Source of the DNA: an uncultured Collinsella sp.
GTDB taxonomy: Bacteria; Actinomycetota; Coriobacteriia; Coriobacteriales; Coriobacteriaceae
DNA length: 58,645 nt
Assembly: GCA_900545055.1 (NCBI GenBank)
Contig: UQXP01000006.1
Span: 1 to 58,645, forward strand
Direction: 5' to 3'
Positions 25,191 through 34,222 of this stretch are shown in pieces; position 1 is the first letter of the stretch, and each line of letters starts with the position of its first letter. Below the pieces are notes generated by a model. That model worked only from the letters and a program-made list of their open reading frames with translations. It did no database searches and was not told where the DNA came from. Made by a program: the position numbers and the translations under genes.

Positions 25191-25222
25191 CGTATTTGCT
25201 ATCATCAGTCAAGTTAACCTTA

Positions 25223-25341
25223 GGGTCGGTCGGCTTAGCTTTGTTCGCTACAAGTTCCGCACGCAAAGAAGAGCACTTAATGTGCTCTTCGTCTTGCGCA
25301 GGACTGTCCGCAGTAGCGAATAAAGCTAAGCCGACCGACCC
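25223..25341 (+). repeat. 119-base cruciform in the leuS leader
   Basis: A 29-base arm (25223-25251, starting GGGTCGGTCGGCTTAGC) pairs with 25313-25341 with a single G-T pair. Inside, GAAGAGCAC (25268-25276) and GTGCTCTTC (25282-25290) form a second stem. It ends 23 bases before leuS. It lacks the T-box consensus and has no terminator T run, so it is not a standard T-box. Confidence 0.75.
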
Positions 25342-25364
25342 CAGCTAAGATTAAAGGAGCTGAT

Positions 25365-27941
25365 ATGTGCGATTGCACAGATCATAAGGATGAGATCCCT
25401 GCCTACGACGCGCAGGCCATTGAGTCCAAGTGGATGAAGGTCTGGGAGGACTCCAACCTCTTTGCCGTCGACACCGACGACAGCAAGCCCAAGAAGTACG
25501 TGCTCGAGATGTTCCCGTATCCGTCGGGCGACCTGCACATGGGCCACGCGCGCAACTATACTATCGGCGATGCCATGGCCCGTCAGGCCCGCATGCGCGG
25601 CTACGACGTGCTGCATCCCATCGGCTTTGACGCCTTTGGCCTGCCCGCCGAGAACGCCGCCATCAAGCACAATACGCAGGCTGCCGCCTGGACGTATAAG
25701 AACATGGACCAGGCACTCGCCACGATGAAGCGCATGGGTTTCTCCTACGATCTGGATCGCATGGTCAAGACCTGCAGCCCCGACTACTACCGCTGGGGTC
25801 AGTGGATCTTTGAGAAGTTGTGGGAAAAGGGCCTGGTCTACCGTAAGAAGAACCCGGTCAACTGGTGCCCCACCTGCAAGACCGTTCTGGCCAACGAGCA
25901 GGTCACCGAGGGTAAGTGCTGGCGCTGCGGCACCGAGCCCGAGAAGCGCGACCTTGAGCAATGGTACTTCAAGATCACCGAGTACTCCCAGGAGCTGCTC
26001 GACGATCTGGAGAAGCTCCCCGGCTGGCCCGAGCGCGTCAAGCAGATGCAGGCCAACTGGATCGGTCGCTCCGAGGGCGCCGAGGTCGACTTTACCCTGT
26101 GCGACCAGGATGGTGAGCCCATCGAGGGCGATGAGGGCAAGATCACCGTCTTCACCACGCGTGCCGACACCCTTTTTGGCGTCTCCTTCTTTGTCCTGGC
26201 TCCCGAGTACGCCGGCCTGCATGAGCTCGTCGAGGGCACGGAGTACGAGGAGGCCGTCACCAAGATCGTCGAGGACTCCAAGCATATCTCTGCCGTCGAG
26301 CGTGCCCAGGGCACCCTCGAGAAGCACGGTGCCTTCACGGGCCGCTATGTGGTAAACCCCGTCAACGGCGAGAAGGTCCCTGTGTGGGTTGCCGACTACG
26401 TCGTTGCTGACTACGGCACCGGTGCCGTCATGGCCGTTCCCTGCGGTGACCAGCGCGACTTTGAATTCGCCCGCAAGTACGACCTGCCGATCGTGCCGAT
26501 CATCCTTGACGACGATGACCGCGCTGCCGTCGAGGCCAACGGTGAGACCATCGATACCTTCCATGCCGAGACCGTCGACTGGGATTGTGCCCACGCTGCC
26601 GAGGGCACGCTCGTCCAGTCCGGCAAGTACACCGGCATGCGCGGCGGCAAGCACTCCGAGGGCGAGGCTGCGATCGTGGCCGACCTTGAGGCCATGGGCT
26701 GCGGTCGTCGTAAGGTTGAGTTCCGCCTGCGCGACTGGCTTATTTCCCGCCAGCGCTATTGGGGCAACCCCATCCCGGCCATCCACTGCGAGCACTGCGG
26801 CATCGTGCCCGTGCCCGAGGATCAGCTGCCGGTGACGCTGCCCGAGAATCTGGACCTTGGCGCCGGCGAGACCCTCGCCGAGTGCAAGGAGTTCTACGAG
26901 ACCACCTGCCCGGTCTGCGGCCGCCCGGCCAAGCGCGAGACCGATACCATGGACACCTTCACCTGCTCCAGCTGGTATTACCTGCGCTATACCGACCCGC
27001 ACAACACCGAGTTGCCCTTCTCCCGCGAGGCTGCCGACCGTTGGATGCCCGTCGATAACTACATCGGTGGCATCGAGCACGCCATTCTGCACCTGCTCTA
27101 CAGCCGCTTCTTTACCAAGGCGCTGCGCGACCTGGGCCTGCTGAGCGTGGACGAGCCCTTCACCAACCTGCTGTGCCAGGGCATGGTCAAGGACGAGAAC
27201 GGCGACACCATGTCCAAGTCCAAGGGCAACGTCGTGCCCCCGAGCTCGGTTATCGAGCCCTACGGCGCCGACACCATGCGTCTGGCGATCCTGTTTATCG
27301 CCCCGCCCGAGAAGGACTTCGACTGGGATCCCAAGGCCGTCGAGGGCGCCAATCGCTTTATCAAGCGCGCCTGGCGTATCGTGTGGCAGCTTGTCCAGTC
27401 GGGTGACGCCAACGTGGCCTTCGACAAGTCCGTACTCGACGAGACCGCGATGAAGCTCTACCGCGAGCGTCACCGCACCATTGCCAAGTGCACCGAGGAC
27501 TTCGATCGCGGCCAGTTCAATACCGCGATCTCGGCCGTCATGGAGCTCGTCAACGCGGCGAGCGCCTACCTCAACGCCACCGAGGGCGCTGAGCGCGACA
27601 AGGCCCTGTGCTACGGCGTGGCCAAGGACATCGTGAGCGTCCTTGCGCCCATCTGCCCGTTCTGGGCCGACGAGCTGTGGCACGAGGCACTCGGCTGCGA
27701 GGGCAATGCCTATACCGCCGCCTGGCCCGAGTTCGACCTGGCCGAGTCCATCGAGGACACGGTGCAGATTGTCGTCCAGGTGCTCGGTAAGGTCCGTGGC
27801 CGCATCGACGTGGCCCGCGATGCCTCCAACGAGGAGATGCAGGCTGCCGCCGAGGAAGCCGTTGCCAAGTGGCTTGAGGGCAAGACGGTCGTCAAGGCCA
27901 TCTGCGTGCCCGGCAAGCTAGTCAACCTGGTGGTCAAGTAA
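25365..27941 (+). CDS. leuS: Leucyl-tRNA synthetase
   Basis: 858 residues, class I synthetase. The HIGH-type motif is in PSGDLHMGHARNYTIGD (about 45-60) and the KMSKS-type motif is DTMSKSKGNVV (about 615). An editing domain lies between them, and zinc-binding Cys pairs (CPTC, CWRC and CEHC, CPVC) are seen. It charges tRNA-Leu. AAAGGAGCTGAT precedes the ATG. Confidence 0.95.
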   Translation: MCDCTDHKDEIPAYDAQAIESKWMKVWEDSNLFAVDTDDSKPKKYVLEMFPYPSGDLHMGHARNYTIGDAMARQARMRGYDVLHPIGFDAFGLPAENAAIKHNTQAAAWTYKNMDQALATMKRMGFSYDLDRMVKTCSPDYYRWGQWIFEKLWEKGLVYRKKNPVNWCPTCKTVLANEQVTEGKCWRCGTEPEKRDLEQWYFKITEYSQELLDDLEKLPGWPERVKQMQANWIGRSEGAEVDFTLCDQDGEPIEGDEGKITVFTTRADTLFGVSFFVLAPEYAGLHELVEGTEYEEAVTKIVEDSKHISAVERAQGTLEKHGAFTGRYVVNPVNGEKVPVWVADYVVADYGTGAVMAVPCGDQRDFEFARKYDLPIVPIILDDDDRAAVEANGETIDTFHAETVDWDCAHAAEGTLVQSGKYTGMRGGKHSEGEAAIVADLEAMGCGRRKVEFRLRDWLISRQRYWGNPIPAIHCEHCGIVPVPEDQLPVTLPENLDLGAGETLAECKEFYETTCPVCGRPAKRETDTMDTFTCSSWYYLRYTDPHNTELPFSREAADRWMPVDNYIGGIEHAILHLLYSRFFTKALRDLGLLSVDEPFTNLLCQGMVKDENGDTMSKSKGNVVPPSSVIEPYGADTMRLAILFIAPPEKDFDWDPKAVEGANRFIKRAWRIVWQLVQSGDANVAFDKSVLDETAMKLYRERHRTIAKCTEDFDRGQFNTAISAVMELVNAASAYLNATEGAERDKALCYGVAKDIVSVLAPICPFWADELWHEALGCEGNAYTAAWPEFDLAESIEDTVQIVVQVLGKVRGRIDVARDASNEEMQAAAEEAVAKWLEGKTVVKAICVPGKLVNLVVK

Positions 27942-27968
27942 GCGCTGTGCGCATAGCTGATATGCAAT

Positions 27969-28007
27969 AAACGAGGGGCGATCCGCTTGGGTCGTCCCTC
28001 GTTTTTC
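27969..28007 (+). terminator. leuS terminator
   Basis: AACGAGGGGCGATCC and GGGTCGTCCCTCGTT form a 15-bp stem with a GCTT loop, followed by TTTTT. Confidence 0.8.
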
Positions 28008-28092
28008 ATGTACCTGCCCTGATGTCTGCGGTCAATTGTCCTATTCTTGTGGAGAAGCTGTGCGCACGCTGACCTGCAGATTCGTACTGTGC

Positions 28093-28121
28093 TTGCGCGT
28101 TTCCGCAGCTATTGGTATAGT
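28093..28121 (+). promoter_or_regulatory. Promoter of the rimP-nusA-infB operon
   Basis: TTGCGC (28093-28098) and TATAGT (28116-28121) are 17 bases apart. Transcription would begin near 28128, about 70 bases before rimP. Confidence 0.65.
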
Positions 28122-28147
28122 TTGCTTGCAAATGAAGTTGTAATTGA

Positions 28148-28179
28148 AAGAAGTGGGGTTTCGGCCCCGCTTCTTTTTT
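28148..28179 (+). terminator. Attenuator in the rimP leader
   Basis: AAGAAGTGGGG (28148-28158) pairs with CCCCGCTTCTT (28165-28175), followed by TTTT. It is a complete intrinsic terminator between the promoter and the first gene, so expression needs read-through. NusA, encoded in this operon, modulates such terminators, so feedback control is plausible. Confidence 0.75.
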
Positions 28180-28200
28180 GTATGGATGGAGGTGCCGCAA

Positions 28201-28694
28201 TGGTCAAGACCAAGACCGAGCAGGCGATCATCGACGCGCTCGAGGCCGTCGCTCCCCAGCACGATGTCGACATCGTCGACGTCGAGCTCGTGGGCGCCAC
28301 CAAGGCCCCCTGCGTGCGCGTGCGTATCGAGGGTGCCGAGGGTCAGAGCCTGTCTCTCAACGACGTCACGGCCAACACCAAGTGGGTCGGCGATGTGATT
28401 GAGGAGCTCGACCCTATCTCTTCGAGCTATACGCTTGAGGTGTCGAGCCCGGGCATGGCGCGCCCGCTGCGCCGCCCGTGCGACTTTGCCCGCTTTGTTG
28501 GCGAGAACTGTGAGCTCACCTCCACCGCTACCGAGGGCCGTCGCAAGTACGCCGGTAAGATTGCCGCTGCGACCGAGACCGACGTGACCCTCGAGCTCGA
28601 GGACGGCGAGTCCGTCACCCTCGATTTCTCTGATGTTAAAAAGTGCAAGTTGAAGCCCACCTACGACTTCAAGCCCGCGAAGGAAGGAAAGTAA
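28201..28694 (+). CDS. rimP: Ribosome maturation factor RimP
   Basis: 164 residues. RimP helps assemble the 30S subunit. It has the N-terminal alpha/beta domain with the VELVGATKAPCVRVRI strand and the YTLEVSSPGMARPLRRPCDFARFVG motif, then the C-terminal SH3-like barrel (GKIAAATETDVTLEL). GGAGGTGCCGCA precedes the ATG. It is the first gene of the operon, one base from nusA. Confidence 0.93.
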
Positions 28695-28695
28695 G

Positions 28696-29943
28696 ATGGC
28701 AGCATCCGACATGATGTCCGCCCTGATGGAGCTTTGCCAGGAGAAGCACATCGACCAGCTCTACCTGATCGACCGCCTGGAGCAGTCGCTCGCCAAGAGC
28801 TATGCCGAGATCCTGCATCTTGAGTGGGGCGCTAAGGTGACCATCGACCGCACCACCGGCAAGATCTACGTCTACCGCCTGGAGCCGATCGACGATTCCA
28901 TGGACGAGGAGGGCAACTTCACCGAGTTCGAGGAGATCGACGTCACCCCCAAGAACACGAGCCGCATCGCTGCCCAGCACGCCAAGGCCGAGATCAACGC
29001 CATCGTGCGTAACTCCGCCCGCGAGCAGATCTACGAGGAGTTCTCCGGCCGCATCGGTGACCTCATCAGCGGTACCGTGCTGCAGTCCACGCCCGACTTC
29101 ACGATCGTCAAGATTCGCGAAGGCGTCGAGGCCGAGCTGCCGCACTTCGATCAGCGCCGTTACGAGAACGAGCGCAACGAGCGTCCGATGGGCGAGCGCT
29201 ACCTGCACAACCAGCATATCAAGGCCGTGATCATCGACGTTCGCGACCCCAACTCCAACCTGCAGCCGGTTCGTGGCGAGCACAGCCGTCCGCCGATTGT
29301 CATCTCCCGTACCCACCCCGAGCTCATGCGTCGTCTGTTTGAGCAGGAGGTGCCCGAGATCTATGAGGGCACCGTCCAGATCAAGTCAATCGCCCGCGAG
29401 CCCGGCCAGCGTTCCAAGGTTGCCGTCCACTCGCTCGACGACCGCCTGGATCCCGTGGGCGCCTGCGTCGGCCCCAAGGGCAGCCGTGTTCGCGCTGTCG
29501 TGGGCGAGCTCCGTGGCGAGCGCGTCGACGTCATCCTGTGGGATGCCGATCCTGCCGTCTACGTCGCCAACGCCCTGTCGCCCGCTAAGGTCACCCGCGT
29601 CCTCATTGACGAGGAGAAGGCCTACGCCGGCGTCATCGTCCCCGACGACCAGCTGTCCCTCGCCATCGGCAAGGAGGGCCAGAACGCCCGCCTCGCCGCG
29701 CGCCTGACCGGCTGGCACATCGACATCAAGTCCGAGACGCTTGCCGCCGACATCCTCAAGAACGTTCCCGTTCACGAGGAGCCCGCCGCCGACCTGATCG
29801 GTGACGAGGAGGACGAGGACGTCCGCCGCTGCGAGTACGTGTCCGAGGACGGCATCCAGTGCCGCAACCAGGCCCGTTCCGGCTCCCGTTTCTGCGGTGT
29901 CCACGACACCGACGCCTTCGATGATGCGGAGGACCTGATCTAG
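28696..29943 (+). CDS. nusA: Transcription factor NusA with C-terminal Cys/His extension
   Basis: 415 residues. The N-terminal RNA polymerase-binding domain, S1 domain (SGTVLQSTPDFTIVKI, about 118-185) and KH1/KH2 domains (CVGPKGSRVRAVVGEL; LAIGKEGQNARLAARLTGW) are all seen. After the KH domains an acidic stretch leads into RCEYVSEDGIQCRNQARSG and FCGVHD: C-x8-C-x8-C-x2-H, a likely small zinc-binding finger not found in standard NusA. It controls pausing, termination and antitermination. Confidence 0.93.
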   Translation: MAASDMMSALMELCQEKHIDQLYLIDRLEQSLAKSYAEILHLEWGAKVTIDRTTGKIYVYRLEPIDDSMDEEGNFTEFEEIDVTPKNTSRIAAQHAKAEINAIVRNSAREQIYEEFSGRIGDLISGTVLQSTPDFTIVKIREGVEAELPHFDQRRYENERNERPMGERYLHNQHIKAVIIDVRDPNSNLQPVRGEHSRPPIVISRTHPELMRRLFEQEVPEIYEGTVQIKSIAREPGQRSKVAVHSLDDRLDPVGACVGPKGSRVRAVVGELRGERVDVILWDADPAVYVANALSPAKVTRVLIDEEKAYAGVIVPDDQLSLAIGKEGQNARLAARLTGWHIDIKSETLAADILKNVPVHEEPAADLIGDEEDEDVRRCEYVSEDGIQCRNQARSGSRFCGVHDTDAFDDAEDLI

Positions 29944-29952
29944 CGCGCGGTC

Positions 29953-30013
29953 GCGCCGGGCAGGTCCCGGCGCATCTCCCACGCTCGTTCAGTCTCTAGG
30001 CACCCAAGGTGCC
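29953..30013 (+). other. Two small hairpins between nusA and infB
   Basis: GCGCCGGG-CAGGT-CCCGGCGC at 29953-29973 and GGCACC-CAA-GGTGCC near 29999-30013. No T run follows either, so they are likely mRNA processing or stability elements. The gene usually found here in Bacillota (ylxR) is absent. Confidence 0.5.
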
Positions 30014-30034
30014 AGAAAGGGTAGGTGAAGTCAT

Positions 30035-32749
30035 ATGGCAAAAGTCCGTGTGTCCACCCTGGCCAAAGAGTTCGGCATGACCTCCAAGGAACTGATGGGT
30101 CATCTCGCCGATATGAAGATTCCCGCTAAGTCCGCTTCCTCCACCTTGGAGGATGCCTATGTCGCCATGGTCCGCAAGCAGCTCGCCTCGGTGATCGAGG
30201 CCCGCGCTCAGGAAGTCGAGGCCGCCAAGCAGGCCGAGGAGCAGGCAGCTGCCGCCGAGGAGGCCGCCCGCGCCGCCGAGGCCGAGCGCGAGCGCATCGC
30301 CGCCGAGAAGGCACGCGAGGAGGAGCGCCGCCAGTTTGCCGCAGCCCAGGCTGCCGAGGAGGCTGCCCGCGCGGAGGCCGAGGCCAAGAAGAAGGCCGAG
30401 CAGGAGCGCCTTGCTCGCGAGAAGGAGGAGGCTGCCCGCGAGGCCCAGCGCCGCGCCGTTCCCGCTTCCGACTCCGGTTCGCGCTTCCGTTCGCTGCTCG
30501 ACCAGATCGCCGCACAGGAGACCGTGCTCAAGGAGAAGAAGGACGCCGAGGACAAGGCCAAGGCCGAGCGCGCCGCCGAGCGCGGTAACCGTCGTGGCGG
30601 CAACAATGACCGCCGCGGTGGCCGTCGTAACGATCGTAACGCCTCCGACAACAACTCCGAGCGCAACGCCTCCGAGAGTCGTCCGCACAGCCATCGCACC
30701 AACGCCAGCAACAACGTCGCTGCTGGCATGGACTTCCCCAATCCCGATAAGCAGGGCAAGGGCAAGAAGCGCAAGGGCGGTCACAACAACGAAGAGGACC
30801 ACTACAGCCGCATGGCTCGCGAGGCCGAGGAGTACAGCCGCGAGAAGGTGCTCGAGGAGGCTCGTGCTGCCGTCGAGGAGGCCTCTCGTGAGTCCACCGG
30901 TCGCCGCAAGAAGCGCAAGGAGAAGCGCGAGCGCGAGGCTGCCAAGGCTCAGGAGGAGCGCAAGATAGAGGAGGCGCTGGCCCAGGGCGTGAACCCCGAG
31001 GAGCTCGACGCCATCAAGGTCTCCCAGGGCGTTACCGTCCAGGAGCTCGCCGAGGCTCTCGACGTTCCGGCCAACGACATCATCAAGCGCCTGTTCCTGC
31101 TGGGCACGCCGCTCACCATGACGCAGTCCATGTCCGACGACCTCGTCGAGCTCGTTGCCGACGACTTGGGCCGTCAGATCAAGATTATCACCCCCGAGGA
31201 GGAGAACACCTTCTCGTTCTACGACGATCCTGCCGACCTTAAGCCGCGCGCCCCGGTCGTCACCGTCATGGGCCACGTCGACCACGGCAAGACGTCGCTG
31301 CTCGACGCTATCCGTCACACCGGCGTCGCTGCCGGCGAGGCGGGCGGCATCACGCAGGCCATCGGTGCTTCGCAGGTCATGATCAACGACCGCAAGATCA
31401 CCTTTATCGATACCCCGGGTCACGCCACGTTTACGGCCATGCGTGCCCGTGGCGCCAAGGTGACCGACATCGTCATTCTGATCGTCGCCGCCGACGACGG
31501 CGTCATGCCCCAGACGGTCGAGTCGATCAACCACGCCAAGGCCGCCGGTGTACCCATCGTAGTTGCCGTCAACAAGATCGATAAGCCCGGCGCCAACCCC
31601 GACCGTGTGCGCCAGGAGCTCACCGAGTACGGTGTCATCCCCGAGGAGTGGGGCGGACAGAACATGTTCGTCAACATCTCGGCGAAGCAAAAGATCGGTA
31701 TCGACGACCTTCTGGAGACCGTGCTGCTCCAGGCAGATGTGCTCGAGCTCAAGGCCAACCCGGACACCTTTGCCTCCGGCAACGTCCTCGAGGCCAAGCT
31801 CGACAAGGGCCGCGGCTCGGTCGCTACCGTGCTCGTGACCCGCGGTACCCTGCACGTGGGCGATACGCTGGTCGCCGGCCTCACCTACGGCCGCGTCCGC
31901 GCCATGCTCGACCCCAAGGGCCGCGCCGTCACCGAGGCCGGTCCCTCCGACGCCGTCGAGATCCTGGGCCTGCAGTCCGTGCCCAACGCCGGTGACGAGT
32001 TCCGCGTGTTCGAGGACGAGCGCGAGGCTCGTGCCCTTGCCGACGAGCGTTCGCTCAAGGCCCGTATCGAGGAGCAGAGCCGCGTCAAGCACGTCACGCT
32101 CGAGAACCTCTTCGAGACCATTGCCGACGCCGAGGTCAAGGAGCTCAACCTGATCATCAAGGCCGACGTCCAGGGTTCCATCGAGGCCCTTCAGGATTCG
32201 CTCGACAAGATGGATCAGTCCGAGGTCCGCATCAACACGATCCACTCCGCCGTTGGCGCCATCAACGAGACCGACGTCGTCCTGGCCGACGCCTCCAACG
32301 CCATCATCATCGGCTTTGGCGTCCGTCCCGACGGTAAGGCCCGCTCCGCCGCCGAGCGTGAGGGCGTCGAGATCCGTTGCTACGACGTCATCTACAAGTG
32401 CCTCGAGGAACTCGACGCTGCCCGTATCGGCATGCTTAAGCCCACCGAGGTCGAGGTCTCCACGGGTACCGCGACCGTCCTGGACACCTTCAAGGTGCCC
32501 AAAGTCGGTATCGCCGCCGGTGTCCGCGTCGAAGAGGGCGAGATCGCCGCGACCGATTCCGTGCGTCTGGTGCGCGACGGCATCGTGGTCTTTAACGGCA
32601 AGATCGCCTCGATGCGCCACTACAAGGACGAGGCCAAGAGCCTCAAGAGCGGTTCCGAGGGCGGCATTGGCCTGGAGAACTTCCAGGACATCAAGCCCGG
32701 CGACCAGATCGAGGGTTACCGCATCGACCAGGTTGCCCGTACCGAGTAG
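30035..32749 (+). CDS. infB: Translation initiation factor IF-2
   Basis: 904 residues. The N-terminal IF2 domain (LAKEFGMTSKELMGHLADM) is followed by a long charged helix of Ala, Glu, Lys and Arg (about 50-180). Next is a disordered stretch rich in Arg, Gly and Asn (about 185-235, with RGGNNDRRGGRRNDRN). The GTPase domain has GHVDHGKTSLLD (G1), DTPGHATF (G3) and NKIDKPGAN (G4), then domains III and IV. It places initiator tRNA on the 30S subunit. AGAAAGGGTAGGTGAAGTCAT precedes the start. Confidence 0.95.
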   Translation: MAKVRVSTLAKEFGMTSKELMGHLADMKIPAKSASSTLEDAYVAMVRKQLASVIEARAQEVEAAKQAEEQAAAAEEAARAAEAERERIAAEKAREEERRQFAAAQAAEEAARAEAEAKKKAEQERLAREKEEAAREAQRRAVPASDSGSRFRSLLDQIAAQETVLKEKKDAEDKAKAERAAERGNRRGGNNDRRGGRRNDRNASDNNSERNASESRPHSHRTNASNNVAAGMDFPNPDKQGKGKKRKGGHNNEEDHYSRMAREAEEYSREKVLEEARAAVEEASRESTGRRKKRKEKREREAAKAQEERKIEEALAQGVNPEELDAIKVSQGVTVQELAEALDVPANDIIKRLFLLGTPLTMTQSMSDDLVELVADDLGRQIKIITPEEENTFSFYDDPADLKPRAPVVTVMGHVDHGKTSLLDAIRHTGVAAGEAGGITQAIGASQVMINDRKITFIDTPGHATFTAMRARGAKVTDIVILIVAADDGVMPQTVESINHAKAAGVPIVVAVNKIDKPGANPDRVRQELTEYGVIPEEWGGQNMFVNISAKQKIGIDDLLETVLLQADVLELKANPDTFASGNVLEAKLDKGRGSVATVLVTRGTLHVGDTLVAGLTYGRVRAMLDPKGRAVTEAGPSDAVEILGLQSVPNAGDEFRVFEDEREARALADERSLKARIEEQSRVKHVTLENLFETIADAEVKELNLIIKADVQGSIEALQDSLDKMDQSEVRINTIHSAVGAINETDVVLADASNAIIIGFGVRPDGKARSAAEREGVEIRCYDVIYKCLEELDAARIGMLKPTEVEVSTGTATVLDTFKVPKVGIAAGVRVEEGEIAATDSVRLVRDGIVVFNGKIASMRHYKDEAKSLKSGSEGGIGLENFQDIKPGDQIEGYRIDQVARTE

Positions 32750-32760
32750 GGGGTAGCGCT

Positions 32761-33171
32761 ATGAAGCAAACGCAGGCAACCCGCCGTCTGGGCGAGCAGC
32801 TTCGCGAGAAGCTCGGTTATATCCTGCTCTTTGAGGTTTCCGATCCGCGTCTCGACCTGGTTACTTTGACCGCGGTCGAGGTCGCGGTGGACCGTTCGTT
32901 CGCGCGTGTGTACGTGTCGTGCGATGCGAGCCGCTACGACGAGGTCATGGAGGCGCTCGCAAGCGCCAAGGGCCGTATTCGCAGCCTGTTGGCTCGCTCG
33001 CTCGATTGGCGTGTCACGCCCGAGCTCGATTTTCGCATCGATCGCTCGACCGATGAGGCCGAGCGCATCACGCGTGCGCTGGAAAACGTTCCCGCCACGC
33101 TTGCGATCGAAAAGGACGAGGACGGCTATCCGATAGCGGATGCCGCCCAGGAGGCAGCTTTAGATGACTAA
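32761..33171 (+). CDS. rbfA: Ribosome-binding factor A
   Basis: 136 residues with the single KH-like RbfA fold: an N-terminal helix with R-L-EQLREKLG, DPRLDLVTLTAVEVAVDRSFARVYV, and the closing ALENVPATLAIE. It acts in late 30S maturation. GGGGGTAGCGCT precedes the ATG. It overlaps nrnA by eight bases. Confidence 0.92.
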   Translation: MKQTQATRRLGEQLREKLGYILLFEVSDPRLDLVTLTAVEVAVDRSFARVYVSCDASRYDEVMEALASAKGRIRSLLARSLDWRVTPELDFRIDRSTDEAERITRALENVPATLAIEKDEDGYPIADAAQEAALDD

Positions 33172-34207
33172 TTCCGCCGACCTCGCCTCGTGCGAGTCTG
33201 CAGATATTCAGCGACGCATCCTCGAGCTCATCGAGGGTGCGTCCTCCATTGCGATTTCGGGACACACTTCTCCTGATGGCGACGCCCTGGGCTCCGTGCT
33301 GGGTCTGGGCCTCTCGCTCATGAAGTTTTTCCCCAACAAGGACATTGCCCTGCTGCTGGCAGATGATGACCCGGTTCCGCGCATCTACCGCTTTATGGAA
33401 GGCTCCGATCGCCTGGTACCGGCATCTGCGTATACCGGCAATCCGGACCTGTTCATCTCGGTGGACGTACCGGTCGTCGAGCGTCTCAATAATTCCGCCG
33501 AGGTGCTTCGTCGCTCCAAGCATGTGGTGTGCTTCGATCACCATCCGGCGCGCGAGGAGTTTGCCGAGCTCAGCCTGAGGCGCGTCGAAGCTGCAGCCTG
33601 CGCCATGATCATCGACCGCTTCTTGGACAATTGCGGCATTGTCGCACGTGATGGCGTTGCGACCTGCCTGCTGTGTGGCTTGGTTACCGATACCGGCCGT
33701 TTTCAGTACCAAAACGCCGATGCCGCCGCGTTCCATGCAGCCTCGCGTCTGGTTGCCCACGGTGCCGATCCGGCGCGTGTGGCACTCGAGGTCTACCAGA
33801 GTATGCGCGTTGAGTTTTTGCACCTCAAGTCCATCGTTATGGGCCGCATTAAGACGGTGGCCCACGGGCGCGTCGCGTATAGCTACGCGTACCAGAGTGA
33901 CCTTGAGGCGTGCGGTGTCACCTCGGATGAGTGCGACGGTTTGGTTGACGTGGTGCGCTCGGTGATGGGCGTCGAGGTCTGCCTGTTCCTGAAGGGCATT
34001 GAGGGCGATACCAAGGTGCGCGGCAACCTGCGCTCCAAGGGTGACCTCAACGTGTCCGAGATCGCTGCTGCCTTTGGCGGAGGCGGACATCCCGCTGCCG
34101 CCGGTTTCTCCAACAACGGAACGATTCTCGAGACGCTCACCGTGGCACTTCCCATGCTGGCCGAACTGGTAGGGGAGGATCCCACTTCGGTGACCGTCGA
34201 GCTTTAA
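33164..34207 (+). CDS. nrnA: DHH-DHHA1 phosphoesterase, NrnA-type nano-RNase/pAp phosphatase
   Basis: 347 residues. The DHH domain carries HTSPDGDALGS, FISVDVP, FDHHPAREE and TDTGRFQY; the DHHA1 domain carries FGGGGHPAAAGF. NrnA degrades short oligoribonucleotides and 3'-phosphoadenosine 5'-phosphate. It overlaps rbfA and is followed by truB after 15 bases, the order seen in many Gram-positive genomes. Confidence 0.9.
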   Translation: MTNSADLASCESADIQRRILELIEGASSIAISGHTSPDGDALGSVLGLGLSLMKFFPNKDIALLLADDDPVPRIYRFMEGSDRLVPASAYTGNPDLFISVDVPVVERLNNSAEVLRRSKHVVCFDHHPAREEFAELSLRRVEAAACAMIIDRFLDNCGIVARDGVATCLLCGLVTDTGRFQYQNADAAAFHAASRLVAHGADPARVALEVYQSMRVEFLHLKSIVMGRIKTVAHGRVAYSYAYQSDLEACGVTSDECDGLVDVVRSVMGVEVCLFLKGIEGDTKVRGNLRSKGDLNVSEIAAAFGGGGHPAAAGFSNNGTILETLTVALPMLAELVGEDPTSVTVEL

Positions 34208-34222
34208 CTTTTTGGATGGTAC

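Noticed and set aside
25223..25341. T-box riboswitch for leuS
   Set aside because: The conserved AGGGTGGNACCGCG-type sequence and an antiterminator/terminator pair are absent.
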